From NCBI GenBank assembly GCA_017470645.1, contig JAFUYJ010000006.1, positions 1-64,000 on the forward strand: 64,000 nt of DNA, written 5' to 3'. Of the stretch, positions 25,008 through 31,851 are shown piece after piece (position 1 is the stretch's first letter; each line of letters begins with the position of its first letter). Below the pieces are notes generated by a model that saw only the letters and a program-made list of their open reading frames with translations, made no database searches and was not told the origin of the DNA. The position numbers were made by a program, and so were the translations under genes. Source of the DNA: Clostridia bacterium (GTDB lineage: Bacteria > Bacillota > Clostridia > TANB77 > CAG-508).

Positions 25008-25361
25008 TTACTTGCCTCCTAAATGTATGTGTTGATTATTACCAAAGTTATTATTATTTATGCTTGTTATGTTATATATTTCATAGTTAGATAAATCATC
25101 TTGTGTTTCTATATCAATGTCAAGAGTGCCTTGTACTAAAATATCGCCAATTGCAAAATCATTTATATTTAAATCATCATTTTGGTCATAAGGTATTCGC
25201 ACCTGTACGTCATTTGCGTTATCGTAACCCTTGTTTGTTCCAGCACCCTTTCCACCAAAGAACCACACATTTTCATAGTTATATCTTATCCATTTTTCTA
25301 AATGTGTTGCAACATCTAATCCATCTCTATGATAAATAGTTAAACTTGAATTAGTTATCAT
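25008..25361 (-). CDS. Head closure-like minor capsid protein, 117 aa
   Basis: Beta-rich: MITNSSLTIYHRDGLDVATHLEKWIRYNYENVWFFGGKGAG...VRIPYDQNDDLNINDFAIGDILVQGTLDIDIE. The order (strand, W-x-R-Y-x-Y, then IPY...F-x-x-GD-x-L-V-x-G) resembles head-closure/stopper proteins of Gram-positive siphoviruses. It touches the connector gene by one base. Family membership not verified by search. Confidence 0.7.
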   Translation of the reverse strand: MITNSSLTIYHRDGLDVATHLEKWIRYNYENVWFFGGKGAGTNKGYDNANDVQVRIPYDQNDDLNINDFAIGDILVQGTLDIDIETQDDLSNYEIYNITSINNNNFGNNQHIHLGGK

Positions 25362-25768
25362 TAAACTCCTACAAACATAAGATGTTCTCCATTGTATATA
25401 ACACCTAGCAAATAACTTCTTATAATATCTTCAAGTTCATTACTTTTAGATTTTATAACATCACTTATTTGCGTTGCATTTATATAACTAACAGAATAAC
25501 CATCAGTGTTTTCACTTGAAACATTACCTTTGGTAGAGATGTTTCCTAATGTTTCGTCGTAAGTTGACATACTATTTATCAACGCATATACGCACAATTT
25601 AACTTCTTGTGGTATATCTTCACTATTAATATCTTTTAATCTATTAAATGTTCTTATATCAATTCTTCTTCTACTTTCAAATTCTAATAAGTTAAAAGGC
25701 ATTAAGTCTAAAGTTCCACCTAAACCTTTATATTCTTCATAAGTTAGGTATTGTCCTTCAAATTCCAT
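25361..25768 (-). CDS. Head-tail connector (adaptor) protein, 135 aa
   Basis: Helical N-terminus with FEGQYLTYEEYKGLGGTLDLMPFNLLEFESRRRIDIRTFNRL, then EVKLCVYALINSM, the common pattern of gp6/gp15-type adaptors: Y-x-x-L-G-G, E-x-x-A/S-R-R-x-I-D. It should form the ring under the portal. First gene after the major capsid protein, 15 bp away, the expected place. Confidence 0.78.
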   Translation of the reverse strand: MEFEGQYLTYEEYKGLGGTLDLMPFNLLEFESRRRIDIRTFNRLKDINSEDIPQEVKLCVYALINSMSTYDETLGNISTKGNVSSENTDGYSVSYINATQISDVIKSKSNELEDIIRSYLLGVIYNGEHLMFVGV

Positions 25769-25783
25769 AATGCCCTCCTTTTA

Positions 25784-26698
25784 TTATAAACTTGTTTCTT
25801 CTGGCACTAATGCAGCAAATGGGAATCTTGTTTCAGTTTCATTTAGTGCATTAACAGGGTTTGGTATTTCCCAACCTAATCTCATTGTTACACGTAATGC
25901 AACCATGTCATCTTGTGCTAAGTTGTAAAGAATACTTCCATCACTTGGATCTTGAATAACTGCTTCAGTTAATACTTTGTAAGTGATGTCGTTTCTTATA
26001 GCATAAACAGCTTGATTAAAGTCACCTGCAACTAAAGTTGCTAATGTTTTATCCCAAGTTCCGTTGTCAACGAATGTTCTTGCTAGACTTCCAATTTCAG
26101 TTGATTGTAATGGTTGACCAGTTGTGTCAGTCATCATACGGAATTTTCCTTTTAGACCAACTCCACCAACTAAACCAGTTACATTATATCCACTTTCTTC
26201 AACTTTAGTCATAACATCGTTGATATCTGAATAAAGTTTTCCAGTTTCAGTTACATTTGCACCAGCATCAACGATTGATGGAATTAATCCTTTTCTCCAA
26301 TCAGTTGGTTTTCCAACACCATTTAAGATAGCATCATCAATTTTACGTCCGAATGCTTCAACTAGACGTGGTCTTACTTGTGCCCAAATATCAATGTCAG
26401 CATCTGCTAAATCGTTTTCTTTGATAGGAACGATTACAGCAATTTCGGCAGCATTAATATATTTGTTTGCCCATGCCATTTTAGTTAAATTTTTTCTACC
26501 ATTGTCAGTTGTTTCATCAACAAAGTAAGCGATTGGTAGACTATCTAATATTCTTAACTTTGTCTTATCACTTGTCATGTTAGGTAAACGTCTAAACATT
26601 TGAAGTGCCTTTGAATTAGTTACTACACCTTGAAATATTTCGTTAGCAACTTGAGTTTCAATTACTGCATCTACATCAGTTCTTGAAATTTTTGTCAT
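25784..26698 (-). CDS. Major capsid protein, HK97 fold
   Basis: 304 residues. SKALQMFRRLPNMTSDKTKLRILDSLPIAYFVDE..., WANKYINAAEIAVIVPIKENDLADADIDIWAQVRPRLVEAFGRKIDDAILNG and GLKGKFRMMTDTTGQPL are the classic E-loop, spine-helix and P-domain signatures of HK97-type capsid proteins in Gram-positive phages. No long N-terminal scaffolding delta domain is present, which fits the separate scaffold gene just upstream (20 bp). Confidence 0.93.
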   Translation of the reverse strand: MTKISRTDVDAVIETQVANEIFQGVVTNSKALQMFRRLPNMTSDKTKLRILDSLPIAYFVDETTDNGRKNLTKMAWANKYINAAEIAVIVPIKENDLADADIDIWAQVRPRLVEAFGRKIDDAILNGVGKPTDWRKGLIPSIVDAGANVTETGKLYSDINDVMTKVEESGYNVTGLVGGVGLKGKFRMMTDTTGQPLQSTEIGSLARTFVDNGTWDKTLATLVAGDFNQAVYAIRNDITYKVLTEAVIQDPSDGSILYNLAQDDMVALRVTMRLGWEIPNPVNALNETETRFPFAALVPEETSL

Positions 26699-26718
26699 AA
26701 ATTATCTCTCCTTTTCTT

Positions 26719-27195
26719 TTAATCTTTATTACCACGTAACAAATTATTCATAATGTCATTTGTTGTAGTTTCTTTTGAACCACCATTTAAGTTTGGTGAA
26801 CTTTGCACCTTTTTAATTTGAGTGTCCCCAAAAAATTGTGGATTTTCTTTTTTGTAACTTTCAAGTGCAGTAGCAAAGTCAGTATCATCATTTACTTTTG
26901 AACTAACTTCACTTGTAACAAATTTCATAAATTCCTTTTTAACATTACTTCCATTCATTTGAATTTGGTTTTTAAGGTCTTTATTTTCATTTGTTATTGT
27001 TTGTAAATTTTCTAAAGACTTATTGCTTTCTTCAATTTTTCCGTTTAAGTCATTAATTTGTGTCTCATAATTACTTACTTTTGTTTTGTATTCCTCAACT
27101 TGTTCTTTTAAACCAGTTAATTGTTTTCCATGTTCAGCCATTATGGTATCAATTAATTCCTTATCTAAATCTAGTCCTTTTAAAAATTCACGCAT
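26719..27195 (-). CDS. Capsid scaffolding protein, GP20-like
   Basis: 158 residues, almost all helix and coiled coil (LKEQVEEYKTKVSNYETQINDLNGKIEESNKSLENLQTITNENKDLKNQI), then a short acidic/Gly-rich C-terminus ending NDIMNNLLRGNKD, as in GP20-type minor head/scaffold proteins. It guides capsid shell assembly and leaves the mature head. Start set at ATG 27195 (MREFLKGLDLD) with GGGAG at good distance; the longer upstream reading frame runs into the structured leader. Confidence 0.85.
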   Translation of the reverse strand: MREFLKGLDLDKELIDTIMAEHGKQLTGLKEQVEEYKTKVSNYETQINDLNGKIEESNKSLENLQTITNENKDLKNQIQMNGSNVKKEFMKFVTSEVSSKVNDDTDFATALESYKKENPQFFGDTQIKKVQSSPNLNGGSKETTTNDIMNNLLRGNKD

Positions 27196-27273
27196 ATAAT
27201 ATCTTCTCCCTTCGCTTATTTTTCGTGTTCTCGCCAACACGTGTGAATTGATATGTAAGTTCTCTCGAACTCT
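27196..27273 (-). promoter_or_regulatory. Structured leader of the capsid mRNA
   Basis: Between promoter and scaffold ATG are two hairpins: AGTTC-GAGA-GAACT with a GNRA-type tetraloop (27258-27271) and CGTGTT-GGCGAG-AACACG (27224-27241). They may protect the 5' end of the main structural transcript from RNases, or contribute to translational control. Confidence 0.55.
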
Positions 27274-27279
27274 ACATAC

Positions 27280-27307
27280 ATTATATCATAAAATAAAAAA
27301 AGTGCAA
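27280..27307 (-). promoter_or_regulatory. Late promoter of the capsid/tail operon
   Basis: TTGCAC, 16-bp spacer, TATAAT. The -35 box lies inside the hairpin of the preceding terminator. It is the only clear promoter before the long structural operon running from scaffold to endolysin. Confidence 0.75.
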
Positions 27308-27316
27308 AATAGCACT
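27294..27316 (-). terminator. Terminator of the accessory block, possibly bidirectional
   Basis: Stem AGTGC/GCACT with a 6-nt loop and seven T after it on the minus strand; a T-run follows on the plus strand too. It overlaps the stop codon of the ADP-ribosyltransferase-like gene. Confidence 0.75.
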
Positions 27317-28085
27317 ATTTTTTATTTTTTATTTCTTTTAACTGTTTTATGTCAAACACAATATATGATTTTACTTTCCTTCCAAAACTTCCTTCATCTT
27401 CTTCTAATATTACGCTATCATATCCTAATGTTTTTAATGTTCTGGTCATTTCTTCTTGTGCTATTTTTCCTGTATTTTTGCCATTATTTTCCCATTGATC
27501 TATCAAATCATCTTGTTGCACTCTAATAGCATTTAATTTACTTTCATATTCTTGTTTTTCTTTGCCAGTAGCATAATAATATTTAGAGTATAAATCACTT
27601 TCTTGTTCATCTAGTTTATCATATATTTTCTGATAATAGTCATCACTTTTATTTTCATTTTCTATAATATTTTTATATCTTTCATTTTTATCTGCTACAA
27701 ATTTTTTTAATTCTTCTCTATTTTTTACATTAAATGGTTTTTCCATTGTAACTTCCATTTTTAATTGATTTTTACCTTGTAATCCTATATCTTCATCTGT
27801 GTCTTTTAAAAATATCCCTTTTGGTGTAGATGTATCACTTAATCCTGATTGTCTTTTATCTTCACTAAAATCTTCTAAACTTTCAGCTTTTGTTTGATGA
27901 TATAAAATTCTTTTCTTGCTTTCTTTGCTATCTTCATTATTTTTTTTATCATCATTTTTATCAGTTATTTCACTTTTTTTAAATTTACCACTTTTCTTCA
28001 TAGCAGTTTTTAAATCTTCACCATCTTTGATAAAGATTCTTCTGCCACCAACAGTACGCCATACGCCACCTAAATCATCTTTCAT
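27315..28085 (-). CDS. ADP-ribosyltransferase-like protein (ART-PolyVal type)
   Basis: 256 residues. The short N-terminal segment GGVWRTVGGRRIFIKDGEDL is common at the start or end of phage head-associated proteins. After a Lys/Asp linker comes ILYHQTKAESLEDFS (H63), PKGIFLKDTDEDIG (90-95), helices, and GYDSVILEE...KSYIVFDIKQLKEI. This H-x-T / G-I-F-x-x-D / YIVFD-x-x-Q-I/L order resembles ADP-ribosyltransferases found in phage polyvalent proteins. It may be injected with DNA to modify host proteins; substrate unknown. Catalytic residues need structural confirmation. It follows tRNA-Trp and precedes a terminator. Confidence 0.6.
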   Translation of the reverse strand: MKDDLGGVWRTVGGRRIFIKDGEDLKTAMKKSGKFKKSEITDKNDDKKNNEDSKESKKRILYHQTKAESLEDFSEDKRQSGLSDTSTPKGIFLKDTDEDIGLQGKNQLKMEVTMEKPFNVKNREELKKFVADKNERYKNIIENENKSDDYYQKIYDKLDEQESDLYSKYYYATGKEKQEYESKLNAIRVQQDDLIDQWENNGKNTGKIAQEEMTRTLKTLGYDSVILEEDEGSFGRKVKSYIVFDIKQLKEIKNKK

Positions 28086-28108
28086 ATTTTCACCACCTTA
28101 TATAAATT

Positions 28109-28183
28109 TGGCAGAGGAAGTAAGAATTGAACTCACATCTAAAGTTTTGGAGACTTTTATACTAGCCATTGTACTATTCCTCT
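28109..28183 (-). tRNA. tRNA-Trp (CCA anticodon)
   Basis: Full cloverleaf on the minus strand: 7-bp acceptor AGAGGAA/TTCCTCT, D arm with loop AATGGCTA, anticodon arm AAAGT-CTCCAAA-ACTTT with anticodon CCA, T arm GTGAG-TTCAATT-CTTAC, discriminator G and an encoded CCA end. It reads UGG only. It sits 13 bp after the glycosyltransferase stop and 23 bp before the next ATG. Confidence 0.9.
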
Positions 28184-28196
28184 ATAAAAAGCAAGA

Positions 28197-29414
28197 TTAT
28201 TTCTTACTTGATTTTTTCTTTTTAGTTGATTCAGGTTTATCTTGAACTTCAATTATCTTTTCTGCAACCTTTTTACTGTCAATATTTACTTCAACTTTAA
28301 CTTTTGGTGTTTCTTCTTTAATTTCTTCAACAATTTCAATAGCCTTATGTTCTAATAAATAATCACATCTTGCTTTAGAACACTCAAATACCTCCCCAAC
28401 AGCTCTATGTTTGTTTTCTTCTAGATCATTAAAGTTAATCATTGCTTTTACTCTAACTTTCATATTTTCCTCCTTTTCAAATTTTTGTATAAGCACTTTT
28501 TCATCTATTATTTTTCCATCATATCCTAAATAATTCAACCATTTTTCTAAAGCACCATTTTTGTATTCAGGACATTTTGGTATTTTTTTTATTTTATTTA
28601 TATCAAAGTTCATATCTAATGGAACTACATACCCATTAACTCCATCTTTAATAAGTTCAGTACAACCACCCACATCAGTAACTATGCAGGGCACTTGATA
28701 TTGTAAACTTTCTTGTATTGTGTAAGGCAATCCTTCGCTATCACTTAATAACACGGTATAATCTGCGTTTGCTAGATAATCCCAAATATCATATCGTTGT
28801 TTATAAAAATGTACTTCTTCATAATTACATTTATACATTGTACTATTAGTAAATATATCCCATGTAAACTTAATTCCTGCATTTCTCATCATATCTATCA
28901 TTTTAAGCATTCTGTTCCAACCTTTAGCAGGATCAAGTCTAGTACAACTTATTAATCTTATAATCTTATTTGTTTCTTTTCTAGGTAATAATATATTTTT
29001 AATAGTAGTAGGATTATCTCCTAATGCTTCATGACTCATTTTACTTACAAATTCACCACAACCCACTATTTCTTTAATACCCATATCTTTATATTGCTGA
29101 TATAATAAACCTTTATCAAGCAAATATTTATAATTAGCGTGTCGCATTTCTATCATTCTTTTAGCTTTAATGTTTTTGGGTATTAAACCCCACACACTAT
29201 TTCTTATAAAAATATCACACTCATAAGTTTTTCCTTCTTCATATTTTTCCATTTTTACAAGTCTTGACATTTTTCTAATTCTTTCAGCATCCCCTGTGCA
29301 ATATAAAACTGTTACATCAAAATAATTTCTTAACCACCAACACCAATTATAAGCCATTGTTTCAACTCCACCAATTTGACTAAAATTAGATTGATAAAAT
29401 ATGATTTTTCTCAT
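28197..29414 (-). CDS. GT-B glycosyltransferase (family 4-like) with extra C-terminal domain
   Basis: Residues 1-317 resemble a GT4 glycosyltransferase: N-terminal NFSQIGGVETMAYNW (acceptor loop), SCTRLDPAKGWNRML (157-170), and donor-binding SDSEGLPYTIQESL (224-237) with ...VTDVGGCTELI. From Met318 a different ~88-residue domain begins (MKVRVKAMINFNDLEENKHRAVGEVFEC...), and that Met has its own AAAGGAGG site (base 28463), so a separate small protein may also be made. Start at ATG 29414, overlapping the previous stop as ATGA. It probably adds sugar to phage DNA, virions or host surface. Confidence 0.82.
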   Translation of the reverse strand: MRKIIFYQSNFSQIGGVETMAYNWCWWLRNYFDVTVLYCTGDAERIRKMSRLVKMEKYEEGKTYECDIFIRNSVWGLIPKNIKAKRMIEMRHANYKYLLDKGLLYQQYKDMGIKEIVGCGEFVSKMSHEALGDNPTTIKNILLPRKETNKIIRLISCTRLDPAKGWNRMLKMIDMMRNAGIKFTWDIFTNSTMYKCNYEEVHFYKQRYDIWDYLANADYTVLLSDSEGLPYTIQESLQYQVPCIVTDVGGCTELIKDGVNGYVVPLDMNFDINKIKKIPKCPEYKNGALEKWLNYLGYDGKIIDEKVLIQKFEKEENMKVRVKAMINFNDLEENKHRAVGEVFECSKARCDYLLEHKAIEIVEEIKEETPKVKVEVNIDSKKVAEKIIEVQDKPESTKKKKSSKK

Positions 29415-30025
29415 TGATTTGCACCCCAACTTCCAAACATCAAATGCTTTGTATAGCATTCTTCGTCTACATTCTCGTTATAACAAAATGTTTTTCTGGG
29501 GTATATAGCAATTCCGTCTTTTTCTTGATATTCTTCTTTGTCTCTATCAATGTAATTGCCGATTATTTCACTCATTATCATAGTGTTGGTTTCATATTCG
29601 TGCCAATTTTTGTATGTTTTAAAGTCTTTAAAATCATATATGTCTAGCATTTCTAATATTAATTTGTTGCCTTTTTTCGCACCCATAGTTGCTGTTACAG
29701 GATAGTGCTTTTGTTCAAAACCTGTAAAAAAGTCATGTTTTAAAAATTTGTCCAAAGGTTGATAAACTAATACATCAGTATCCATATAAATTCCACCATA
29801 ATTAAATAAAGCCCACAATCTAGCAACGTCACTAACGTAAGCCCACTTTTTATTTTCGTACGCATTTCTAACATACTCATTATAATTTGTGTTAAAATTT
29901 TCTTCGTTGATTTCTAAATATTCCCAGTCCGGCATTTGTTCTTTCCATGTTTTTATACAGTTTTGTATGTTTTCTGTTTTTTCTTTGCCACCAAACCAAC
30001 AAAATATAATTCTTTTTGGTATCAT
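29411..30025 (-). CDS. DXD-type glycosyltransferase (capsular sugar-transferase-like)
   Basis: 204 residues. MIPKRIIFCWFGGKEKTENIQNCIKTWKEQMPDWEYLEINEENF is the usual N-terminus of the Gly_transf_sug/GT32-like family, followed by YVSDVARLWALFNYGGIYMDTDV with the metal-binding DxD (82-84). It transfers sugar from a nucleotide donor; the acceptor is unknown. It has its own promoter behind the tRNA terminator and is coupled by ATGA to the second glycosyltransferase. Confidence 0.88.
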   Translation of the reverse strand: MIPKRIIFCWFGGKEKTENIQNCIKTWKEQMPDWEYLEINEENFNTNYNEYVRNAYENKKWAYVSDVARLWALFNYGGIYMDTDVLVYQPLDKFLKHDFFTGFEQKHYPVTATMGAKKGNKLILEMLDIYDFKDFKTYKNWHEYETNTMIMSEIIGNYIDRDKEEYQEKDGIAIYPRKTFCYNENVDEECYTKHLMFGSWGANQ

Positions 30026-30041
30026 TTTATCACCTAATTAA

Positions 30042-30070
30042 ATTATATCATATCAAATAAAAAAGGACAA
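30042..30070 (-). promoter_or_regulatory. Promoter of the glycosyltransferase pair
   Basis: TTGTCC, 17-bp spacer, TATAAT with a TG one base before the -10 (extended -10). The -35 lies in the hairpin of the terminator that ends the tRNA transcript. Confidence 0.75.
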
Positions 30071-30081
30071 ATTATGCCCTT
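30058..30081 (-). terminator. Terminator after the tRNA-Gln/tRNA-Cys pair
   Basis: Stem AAGGGC/GTCCTT (one G-U) with 7-nt loop and a T-rich tract on the minus strand. It directly follows tRNA-Cys. Confidence 0.65.
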
Positions 30082-30091
30082 GAATTCAATA

Positions 30092-30165
30092 TGGAGTGTC
30101 CGATGAGATTTGAACTCACGTTTATGGTGTTGCAGACCACTCTCTAACCACTTGAGTACGGACAC
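30092..30165 (-). tRNA. tRNA-Cys (GCA anticodon)
   Basis: Acceptor GTGTCCG/CGGACAC, D loop AAGTGGTTA, anticodon arm GTGGT-CTGCAAC-ACCAT with anticodon GCA, T arm GTGAG-TTCAAAT-CTCAT, discriminator T (U73, the Cys identity base) and encoded CCA. All stems close. Confidence 0.92.
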
Positions 30166-30167
30166 AT

Positions 30168-30242
30168 TGGTTGCTTGACTAGGGTTCGAACCTAGAAATG
30201 TCGGAGTCAAAGTCCGATGTGTTACCATTTCACCATCAAGCA
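30168..30242 (-). tRNA. tRNA-Gln (UUG anticodon)
   Basis: Acceptor TGCTTGA/TCAAGCA, D arm GTG-AAATGGTAA-CAC, anticodon arm TCGGA-CTTTGAC-TCCGA with anticodon TTG, T arm CTAGG-TTCGAAC-CCTAG, discriminator A and encoded CCA. It reads CAA, the favoured Gln codon of an AT-rich genome. Only two bases separate it from tRNA-Cys, so the two are co-transcribed. Confidence 0.93.
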
Positions 30243-30257
30243 ATATATTGAGAATGT

Positions 30258-30614
30258 TTAGTTTACTAACCAAACACTCTCTACTTCATAGTCGCGGCAG
30301 TCAAATGTATCATAAATAACTCCTAATTTGCTACAAACAATATGGTTGCGAGCCGTTATAAGTAAAGTATTATTAGGAAACATTCCAGAAACATATCCCA
30401 CACTTCCATGTATTCCATTTAACCTTTGATAGGTTCTATCTAAATAGTTTCTTACGAATTCTTTCTTATCTAATAAAGTACCCTCATATTGTGCTATGTC
30501 GCTTAAATAGTCATAAACATAATCCCATGATTTATTTGTGGCACAACTTATTGCTCTAATAACACAGTCGTCCTCGTACTTATTCAAAGCATTGGCATTA
30601 TAGAATCTATACAT
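30258..30614 (-). CDS. Papain-like cysteine peptidase-like protein, 118 aa
   Basis: MYRFYNANALNKYEDDCVIRAISCATNKSWDYVYDYL places a candidate nucleophile Cys17 at a helix start after DD, the C39/papain-like pattern. TARNHIVC supplies His91 and YDTFDC a following Asp (102 or 105). Similar small proteins occur in gut phages beside virion genes. It may process a phage or host protein; an inactive fold is also possible. Ends 16 bp before tRNA-Gln. Confidence 0.6.
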   Translation of the reverse strand: MYRFYNANALNKYEDDCVIRAISCATNKSWDYVYDYLSDIAQYEGTLLDKKEFVRNYLDRTYQRLNGIHGSVGYVSGMFPNNTLLITARNHIVCSKLGVIYDTFDCRDYEVESVWLVN

Positions 30615-30615
30615 A

Positions 30616-31077
30616 CTATCTCATACTATTTTGTAGTGCTTCCATTAGTTGTTGCTTTTGTTGTGGCGTTTCAGCTTCTTCCTTTAATACCATAACAAAA
30701 TCTTCAAGTGCTTTTACCATATAATGAAACGACTTGTCAGTTTCTTGGTCATTAGCACCATATCTTTCACGACTTTCCATATATCTTCCATATTCTCCAG
30801 CCATTCTATCCATTTCTTCTTCACCACGATATTTCATATCATATCCACGTCTACCATATTCATTACGTCCATATTCTCCATATCTTCCATAGTTTCCATA
30901 ACTATCGTATCCAGGTCTACGTCCATAATTTCCATAATTCATATTTTCTTCTCCTTCCTTTGCTATACAATTTATTTTTGTTAATTTGTATAAATGTTCT
31001 AAATTGTTTGTAGTAATTCCTTCGTCAAGTATTTTTCCTATACTTTCTTCAGTTATCTTTTCCAATCTTTGATGCAT
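30616..31077 (-). CDS. Tyr/Gly/Arg-rich structural-cassette protein, 153 aa
   Basis: Residues 1-45 form a helical domain (MHQRLEKITEESIGKILDEGITTNNLEHLYKLTKI). Residues 46-95 are low-complexity repeats of YGRR/YGRY (NYGNYGRRPGYDSYGNYGRYGEYGRNEYGRRGYDM). The end is a charged helix (YMVKALEDFVMVLKEEAETPQQKQQLMEAL). Met46 has its own GGAAGGAGAAG site in frame, so two products are possible. The cassette position suggests a virion-associated protein. Real start supported by an AAAGGAGG site. Confidence 0.7.
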   Translation of the reverse strand: MHQRLEKITEESIGKILDEGITTNNLEHLYKLTKINCIAKEGEENMNYGNYGRRPGYDSYGNYGRYGEYGRNEYGRRGYDMKYRGEEEMDRMAGEYGRYMESRERYGANDQETDKSFHYMVKALEDFVMVLKEEAETPQQKQQLMEALQNSMR

Positions 31078-31261
31078 ATCCTTCCTCCTTTCTTAAAAGG
31101 TTTAATATTTCTTCATTTTGCTTTATTATTGTTTTTAGATATTTTTCATCTTGCCTTTGTAACTCTTGCATTAAGTCAGAGTTGTTATAGTCTTGAAATA
31201 ATATTTGTAGGCTTAATGCTTGTAAAAACAAAGATAAGTTATCAACTACACTACTTTTCAT
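31049..31261 (-). CDS. Small coiled-coil protein, 70 aa
   Basis: MKSSVVDNLSLFLQALSLQILFQDYNNSDLMQELQRQDEKYLKTIIKQNEEILNLLRKEEGYASKIGKDN. Helical with a hydrophobic N-terminal half. Its end overlaps the next gene by 29 bp and contains that gene's ribosome binding site, and its ATG overlaps the previous stop. Part of a cassette of small virion-linked genes; function unknown. Confidence 0.62.
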   Translation of the reverse strand: MKSSVVDNLSLFLQALSLQILFQDYNNSDLMQELQRQDEKYLKTIIKQNEEILNLLRKEEGYASKIGKDN

Positions 31262-31728
31262 TATATTCTTGAAATACTAAACGTAGCGTTAGTTATAATT
31301 GCCTGTGTAGTTGCTATTGGTGTTGTAGGGTCAGTAGGTGTAGGCACACTAGAAACTGACTGCACTGATATGTTAGTAGTACCTCTAGGACATACTCTTA
31401 ATTTCTTATCAAACGAAATTGTTTCATAATCGTTTGCTGTTGCAATAGTCACTGCTCTTACAGTATCAGGAATAAGTACTCCGTCTTGAAATAAACCTAT
31501 TGCCACTACACCTGCAGTAGCAGTACTTACAGAAGCACTGAACTCTACGTCATAATAACCTGTGTAGCCATTACCAAATATTTTAAAATTAGGGTTACCA
31601 TTTGAATAGTCTAACCATCCATTGCAATTACAAGTAGCACACCTAGTTCTTATGTCTGTTTCATCAAAAGTTACTGGGCTTGCATTACTTGGTAGAGCAA
31701 GAGGTTCATTTAATATAGTCTCAATCAT
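31261..31728 (-). CDS. Beta-rich head fibre/decoration-like protein, 155 aa
   Basis: Cysteine cluster near the start (TRCATCNCNGW), then a jelly-roll-like beta pattern (YDVEFSASVSTATAGVVAIGLFQDGVLIPDTVRAVTIATANDYETISFDKKLRV) like C1q/TNF-type trimers in phage decoration or fibre proteins. It ends in a Pro/Thr linker and a strand. Probably a surface-exposed virion protein, perhaps a head fibre. Assignment by pattern only. Confidence 0.55.
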   Translation of the reverse strand: MIETILNEPLALPSNASPVTFDETDIRTRCATCNCNGWLDYSNGNPNFKIFGNGYTGYYDVEFSASVSTATAGVVAIGLFQDGVLIPDTVRAVTIATANDYETISFDKKLRVCPRGTTNISVQSVSSVPTPTDPTTPIATTQAIITNATFSISRI

Positions 31729-31750
31729 AAATCATTCTCCTTTCATAAAT

Positions 31751-31777
31751 AAAAGAGATAGAACTATGCCTATCTCT
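31751..31777 (-). terminator. Terminator between glycine-rich protein and fibre-like gene
   Basis: 8-bp stem AGAGATAG/CTATCTCT with 8-nt loop, then TTTTATTT on the minus strand. Since no promoter follows before the next ATG, it probably acts as a partial terminator. Confidence 0.75.
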
Positions 31778-31779
31778 AC

Positions 31780-31847
31780 GTCACCGACATTTGTGTCGGT
31801 GACCTTTAGCAAGTTCTCGTAATCGAGTATGTAGTAATCTACTCTAT
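31780..31847 (-). other. Cluster of three hairpins ahead of the terminator
   Basis: A perfect 10-bp hairpin GTCACCGACA/TGTCGGTGAC with loop CAAA (31780-31803) is preceded in the transcript by two mini-hairpins sharing the loop ATTA: CTCG-ATTA-CGAG (31816-31827) and GTAG-ATTA-CTAC (31831-31842). With the terminator this makes four stems in a row in the 3' UTR of the glycine-rich protein gene. Confidence 0.7.
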
Positions 31848-31851
31848 GCTA

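Noticed and set aside
30043..30273. 76-codon minus-strand reading frame
   Set aside because: It runs through two complete tRNA genes and a terminator/promoter; the encoded sequence is an artefact.
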